This document shows positions 60,478-64,000 of a stretch of 64,000 nt of DNA, piece after piece; the stretch's first letter is position 1; each line of letters starts with the position of its first letter. Source of the DNA: Streptomyces sp. SKN60 (GTDB lineage: Bacteria; Actinomycetota; Actinomycetes; Streptomycetales; Streptomycetaceae). A program made the translations under genes and the position numbers. Where the stretch lies: NCBI RefSeq assembly GCF_026236535.1, contig NZ_JAHTMW010000002.1:248001-312000 (forward strand), read 5' to 3'. The notes beneath the pieces are model-generated. The model did not search any database. It saw only the letters and a program-made list of their open reading frames with translations, and was not told where the DNA came from.

Positions 60478-61746
60478 TCAGGAGCGCGCGGGCACGGGCG
60501 CTTCCGTGGGCTGTTCGGGCAGTTTGCGCAGCCGCGGCAGCGGCGACGGCAGCAGCCACAGCACGGCGAGCACCGCACCGGCGGTGCCGATCCAGAGGGT
60601 GGGGCGCAGTCCGAGGACGGTGCCGAGGAATCCTCCGGCGAGCGCGCCGAGGGGGCGGAAGCCGTGGTTGAGCATCCGGTAGGCGCCCATCACCCGGGCC
60701 CGGATGGCGTCGGGTATCAGCGCCATCTGCAGGGAGCCGGCCGCGATGTCGACCACCATGACGCCGGCGCAGGACAGGAACTCCGCGGCGAAGAGCAGCC
60801 CGAGGACCAGCGGCAGCGGCCCCTGGGCCGCGGGTATGAGCACCAGCGGCACGGTGAAGCCGGTGAACCCGAGGACGAGCGAGGGGCCGATGCCGATGCG
60901 CCGGACCACCGCTCCGCTGCAGGCCGCGCCGATCAGTCCGCCCACGGCGGCCGTGCCGAGCACCGCGCCCAGGACGCCGGGGTTCAGGCCGAGTTCCTTC
61001 GTGGTGTAGAGCACGGAGAGGGTGTGGAACATGAAGTTGAAGAACTGGACCGTGCCGGAGGCGGCGAACAGCGCCCGCATCGACGGGTTCCGCACCAGCC
61101 AGCGCAGCCCCTCGGTGAAGTGGCCCTTCTCGACGGGCGCGGGGGCGGGCTCGGCCGGCTGGATCCGGGCGAGGTAGCCCGCCGACAGCAGATAGGTGAG
61201 CGCGTCGGCGAACAGCGCGAGGGGCGCGGTGAGCACCTGCACCAGCACGCCTCCGATGCCCGGCCCCGCCAGCCAGGCCATCGAACGGCTGCCGTTGACC
61301 AGGGAGTTCGCCTGCACATACCGCTCGGTGGGGACGAGCGCCACGAACAGGGTGGCGTTGCACACCTCGAAGAGCACGGTGAGCGCCCCCACCCCGAAGG
61401 CCACCAGGTAGAGCTGGCCGAGCGTCAGCAGGTCGAGGAGGTAGGCGACCGGCAGGGTGAGCAGGAGTGCGGCGCGGGCCAGGTCGGTGAGGATCATCAC
61501 GCGCCGCCGCCGGGCCTGCCGGTCGACCCAGGCGCCGAACGGCAGGTTGAACAGCAGCGCCGGCAGCAGCTCGGCCGTCTTCAGCCAGCCCATCTCGGCG
61601 GCGTCCGCGCCCAGGACGAGCACGGCGGCGAGCGGCAGGGCCATGAGCGAGATCTGGTCGCCGAGGATGGAGACGGTCTGTCCGGTCCAGTAACGGCGGA
61701 AGGTCTTCTCCCGCAGCAGTACGGGCACGCGCGCCGTGAGGGCCAC
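60478..61746 (-). CDS. MFS transporter
   Basis: This is a 422-aa 12-helix transporter. N-terminal LLREKTFRRYWTGQTVSILGDQISLMALPLAAVLVLG (cited in part) starts the first helices. The first cytoplasmic loop carries WVDRQARRRRVMILTDLARA (motif A variant). It belongs to the MFS group of putative exporters with a helix pattern like EntS or MdfA. The start is a GTG at 61746, 3 bases after the ArsR-type gene stop, so the two form an operon. The substrate is unknown. Confidence 0.9.
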   Translation of the reverse strand: MALTARVPVLLREKTFRRYWTGQTVSILGDQISLMALPLAAVLVLGADAAEMGWLKTAELLPALLFNLPFGAWVDRQARRRRVMILTDLARAALLLTLPVAYLLDLLTLGQLYLVAFGVGALTVLFEVCNATLFVALVPTERYVQANSLVNGSRSMAWLAGPGIGGVLVQVLTAPLALFADALTYLLSAGYLARIQPAEPAPAPVEKGHFTEGLRWLVRNPSMRALFAASGTVQFFNFMFHTLSVLYTTKELGLNPGVLGAVLGTAAVGGLIGAACSGAVVRRIGIGPSLVLGFTGFTVPLVLIPAAQGPLPLVLGLLFAAEFLSCAGVMVVDIAAGSLQMALIPDAIRARVMGAYRMLNHGFRPLGALAGGFLGTVLGLRPTLWIGTAGAVLAVLWLLPSPLPRLRKLPEQPTEAPVPARS

Positions 61747-61749
61747 CGC

Positions 61750-62343
61750 TCACCCCTCCCCACCGGCCGGGGGCAGCCGGTCCACGAAGGCGATGTGGAC
61801 GATCGCCACGGGCTGGGCACCCTCGGGCCGCCGCGCGGGGTCGGCCTCGCGCTCCTCGTAGGGGCGCAGCAGCTCGTCCACCCGCTCACCGAGGGTCGTG
61901 AGCTCCTCGGGGGTGAGATGGAGCAGGGTGTCGCCGAACCGCTCGGCCTCCTGCCACTCCTGGGGCAGGGTGTGCCGGTGCTCCACGGCCCGGACGATCC
62001 GCTCGAAGTACACCTCGGCCGCGGCCACGTTGAGCGCGTCGGCGGCCTGCGCGACCGCCACGTCGTCGCTGTGGTCGGGCCACTCGGTGAACCGGGCCGT
62101 CGCCTGCCAGGGCTTCTCCCGCCCCTTGCCGCCCGGCGCCTGCTCCACGAGCCCGTACTTGGCGAGCATCCGCAGGTGGTACGAGCAGCTGGCGACGGAC
62201 TCTCCGGTGAGCTCGGCGGCCCGGGTGGCGGTGAACGGGCCTTCCCGGCGCAGCATGCCCACGAGGGTCATCCGCGTCGGGTGGGCGTAGGCGCGCAGGG
62301 CGCGCGGATCGGTGAGCTGGATGCTGCGAGGCTGCTCCGTCAT
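61750..62343 (-). CDS. ArsR-type winged-helix transcriptional regulator
   Basis: This 197-aa regulator starts at the ATG at 62343. N-terminal LTDPRALRAYAHPTRMTLVGMLRREGPFTATRAAELTGESVASCSYHLRMLAKYGLVE (residues 9-65, cited in part) is a winged helix-turn-helix of the ArsR type. The C-terminal part with AVEHRHTLPQEWQEAERFGDTLLHLTPEELTTL is an unknown sensor domain. Metal-binding cysteines of classical ArsR are absent. The downstream MFS gene (3 bases away) is its probable target. A 30-bp inverted-repeat region precedes it. Confidence 0.85.
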   Translation of the reverse strand: MTEQPRSIQLTDPRALRAYAHPTRMTLVGMLRREGPFTATRAAELTGESVASCSYHLRMLAKYGLVEQAPGGKGREKPWQATARFTEWPDHSDDVAVAQAADALNVAAAEVYFERIVRAVEHRHTLPQEWQEAERFGDTLLHLTPEELTTLGERVDELLRPYEEREADPARRPEGAQPVAIVHIAFVDRLPPAGGEG

Positions 62344-62346
62344 GAT

Positions 62347-62376
62347 GTAAACGTATCCTTAGAAAGATTCCTTTAC
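62347..62376. promoter_or_regulatory. inverted-repeat operator/promoter of the ArsR-MFS operon
   Basis: GTAAA at 62347-62351 and TTTAC at 62372-62376 bound a 30-base AT-rich segment with internal TCCTT repeats, 4 bases upstream of the regulator start. The position suits autorepression. It also lies 51 bases from the end of comEC, which is on the same strand. Confidence 0.5.
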
Positions 62377-62395
62377 AACGGTTTTTTTAGATGAC

Positions 62396-64000
62396 TCAGA
62401 CGGGGTCCGGCCCGCCCGGGAGCGTGTACGCCGAGAGCCCGCCACCCGCGCCGCTCACCGCGATCGCCCCGTCCCGGTCCGTGCTCAGCACCCGCGCCCC
62501 GCCCTCCCGCAGCGCCCCCACCGTCAGCGGCGAGGGGTGTCCGTACGGGTTGTCCCGGCCCGCCGACACCAGCGCGAGCCGCGGCCGCACCGCCCGTATC
62601 AGCCCCGGGTCCTGGTGCGCCGAACCGTGGTGCGCGACCTTCAGCACATCCACCGGCCGCAGCCCGGGATACGCCCGGGCCAGCAGCCGCTGCGCCGGGG
62701 GTTCGAGATCCCCGAGCAACAACAGGCTCACCCCGCCCGCGGCCCGCACCAGCAGGGCGACGCTGGCGTCGTTCGGCCCCGACTCCACCGGGCCCCCGCC
62801 CGACGGCGGCCACAGCACCGACCACTCCAGCGGCCCCAGCCGGCGCCGCTCCCCCGCCCCGGCACGCACCATCGGCACCCCGGCCGCGTGCGCCGTCCGC
62901 CGCACGAACTCCGCCTGCTCCGGCGGCTCCTCAAGGCCGGTCGTCTGGATCACCCCCACCTCCCGCCCGCGCAACACCCCCGGCAGCCCGGCCACATGGT
63001 CCGCGTGGAAGTGGGTGAGCAACAAGAGCGGGATCCGGCGCACCCCCAGCTCGCGCAGACACCGGTCGACCGGCCCCGGATCCGGCCCGGCGTCCACCAC
63101 CACGGCGGTGTCCCCGCCGGCCGCGAGCACCGTCGCATCGCCCTGCCCGACCTGGCACATCGCGAACACCCACCCCGGCGGCGGCCAGCCCGTGACCAGC
63201 CGTACCACTGGCGGCGGCCGCACCACCGCCAGGAGCAGCAGCACCGCACAGCCCGCACCGACCCAGCGGCGCCCCGGCACCCGTCGCACGGCGAGCAGCA
63301 CAAGACCGGTGAGGAACGCCAGCAGGAGTCCGCCCCACCAGCCCTCCGGCCAGGAGATCTCCGCCCCGGGGAGCCCGGCCCCGGTGCGGGCCACCTTCGC
63401 GATCCACCCGGCCGGCAGGCCCGCGCACCAGGCCACCGCCTGCGCCGCTCCCGGCCACACCGCCGCGAGGGCGAGCGCGAGGAACCCGAGCACGGTGGCC
63501 GGGGCCACCGCCGGCTCCGCGAGCAGGTTCGCGGGCACGGCGACCAGGCTCACCCGGGCCGCGAACACCACCACGACCGGCGCGCACACCGCCTGCGCCG
63601 CCAGCGTCGCGGCCAGCGCCTCCGCGATCCGGCCCGGCACCCGCCGCCGCCGCAGCGCGTCGCTCCAGCGCGGGGCGACGGTCAGCAGCGCACCGGTGGC
63701 GAGCACCGACAGCAGGAAGCCGTAACTCCGCGCCAGCCACGGGTCGTAGAGCACCAGGACGAGCACCACGGCGGCCAGCGCCGGGATCAGCGAGCGCCGC
63801 CGGCCGGTCGCGACGGCGAGCAGTGTGACAAGCCCGCAGGCCGCCGCCCGCAGCACGCTCGGATCCGGTCGGCACACCACCACGAACGCCAGCGTGAGCA
63901 CTCCCCCGGACAGCGCCGTGCCCCGCAGCGGAAGCCCGATCCGGGGAGCCAGCCCGCCCCGCTCGACCAGCTGTGCCGTGCCCGGCCTGCCGATGAGCAG
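62396..64000 (-). CDS. comEC: ComEC/Rec2-family DNA uptake protein, partial
   Basis: The frame is open to the window edge, so the N-terminal part is missing. At least 534 residues are present. The competence domain has hydrophobic helices (LVLVLVLYDPWLARSYGFLLSVLATGALL, cited in part). It is followed by the C-terminal metallo-beta-lactamase domain with MCQVGQGDATVL, VVVDAGPDPGPVD, LLLTHFHADHVAGLPGVL, NDASVALLV and VLKVAHHGSAHQDPGLI, which has the full H-x-H-x-D-H site. ComEC forms the DNA channel for transformation. The annotated 64000 end is only the window edge. Confidence 0.93.
   Translation of the reverse strand: MLIGRPGTAQLVERGGLAPRIGLPLRGTALSGGVLTLAFVVVCRPDPSVLRAAACGLVTLLAVATGRRRSLIPALAAVVLVLVLYDPWLARSYGFLLSVLATGALLTVAPRWSDALRRRRVPGRIAEALAATLAAQAVCAPVVVVFAARVSLVAVPANLLAEPAVAPATVLGFLALALAAVWPGAAQAVAWCAGLPAGWIAKVARTGAGLPGAEISWPEGWWGGLLLAFLTGLVLLAVRRVPGRRWVGAGCAVLLLLAVVRPPPVVRLVTGWPPPGWVFAMCQVGQGDATVLAAGGDTAVVVDAGPDPGPVDRCLRELGVRRIPLLLLTHFHADHVAGLPGVLRGREVGVIQTTGLEEPPEQAEFVRRTAHAAGVPMVRAGAGERRRLGPLEWSVLWPPSGGGPVESGPNDASVALLVRAAGGVSLLLLGDLEPPAQRLLARAYPGLRPVDVLKVAHHGSAHQDPGLIRAVRPRLALVSAGRDNPYGHPSPLTVGALREGGARVLSTDRDGAIAVSGAGGGLSAYTLPGGPDPV

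Overview
The window is chromosomal DNA from a Streptomyces, or a very close relative. It is extremely GC-rich, with codons almost always ending in G or C. The gene order is one I recall from the Streptomyces chromosome core: glyS, zinc ABC transporter and zur, uppS, recO, leuA, era, CorC, ybeY, phoH, rnz, rsmE, dnaJ, hrcA, hemW, acyl-CoA ligase, lepA, rpsT, holA, comEC. Typical Streptomyces families lie between these genes: XRE-DUF5753 with DUF397, TTA-codon use, DUF3097 and TerB. I saw no tRNA, rRNA or CRISPR array.

Layout. (1) 1-3.9 kb: the end of an aldo/keto reductase with its TetR regulator and a perfect 7-3-7 operator palindrome, then two minus-strand genes. One is a 733-aa protein of unknown family and the other a DUF3800 protein carrying a rare TTA codon. 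(2) 4.3-10.6 kb: glyS, the Zur-regulated znuA-znuC-znuB-zur set, a small membrane protein and uppS. (3) 10.7-12.9 kb: an insertion between uppS and recO carrying one unusually long TnpB-like RuvC nuclease. It has an IS200/IS605-type right-end hairpin followed by TCAA. (4) 12.9-25.8 kb: recO, then accessory genes. These are a secreted DUF3103-like protein, an XRE/DUF397 regulatory cassette with two small divergent genes, a GNAT, a methyltransferase, a three-gene WXG-like secreted-effector module with a lipoprotein, two membrane proteins, an NADP-ferredoxin reductase, a TPR protein and a TerB protein. (5) 26-37.5 kb: leuA with a leucine-rich leader peptide, a protealysin-like M4 protease beside its probable inhibitor emfourin, era, a WxL/DUF916 surface-protein locus, a degenerate cytidine deaminase, a lipoprotein, and a MmyB-like regulator divergent from an efflux pump. 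(6) 37.5-64 kb: mostly housekeeping. It covers CorC-YbeY-PhoH, a PfkB kinase divergent from an MFS transporter across a perfect CRP-like palindrome, adenosine/adenine deaminase, RNase Z, HIT, RsmE, nitronate monooxygenase, the hrcA-dnaJ operon under CIRCE, DUF3097, HemW, an acyl-CoA ligase, LepA, S20, HolA, YceI, an ArsR/MFS pair and a truncated ComEC.

The most unusual items are these: the oversized solo TnpB element inserted four bases from the recO stop codon; the 733-aa/DUF3800 pair with its TTA codon and structured upstream region; the WXG-effector/lipoprotein module; and a recurring pattern of short perfect tandem duplications in intergenic DNA, several of which repeat the last codons and stop of the preceding gene. 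In the dnaJ case the second copy differs only at synonymous positions. All family assignments come from reading the translated sequence. No database search was possible.
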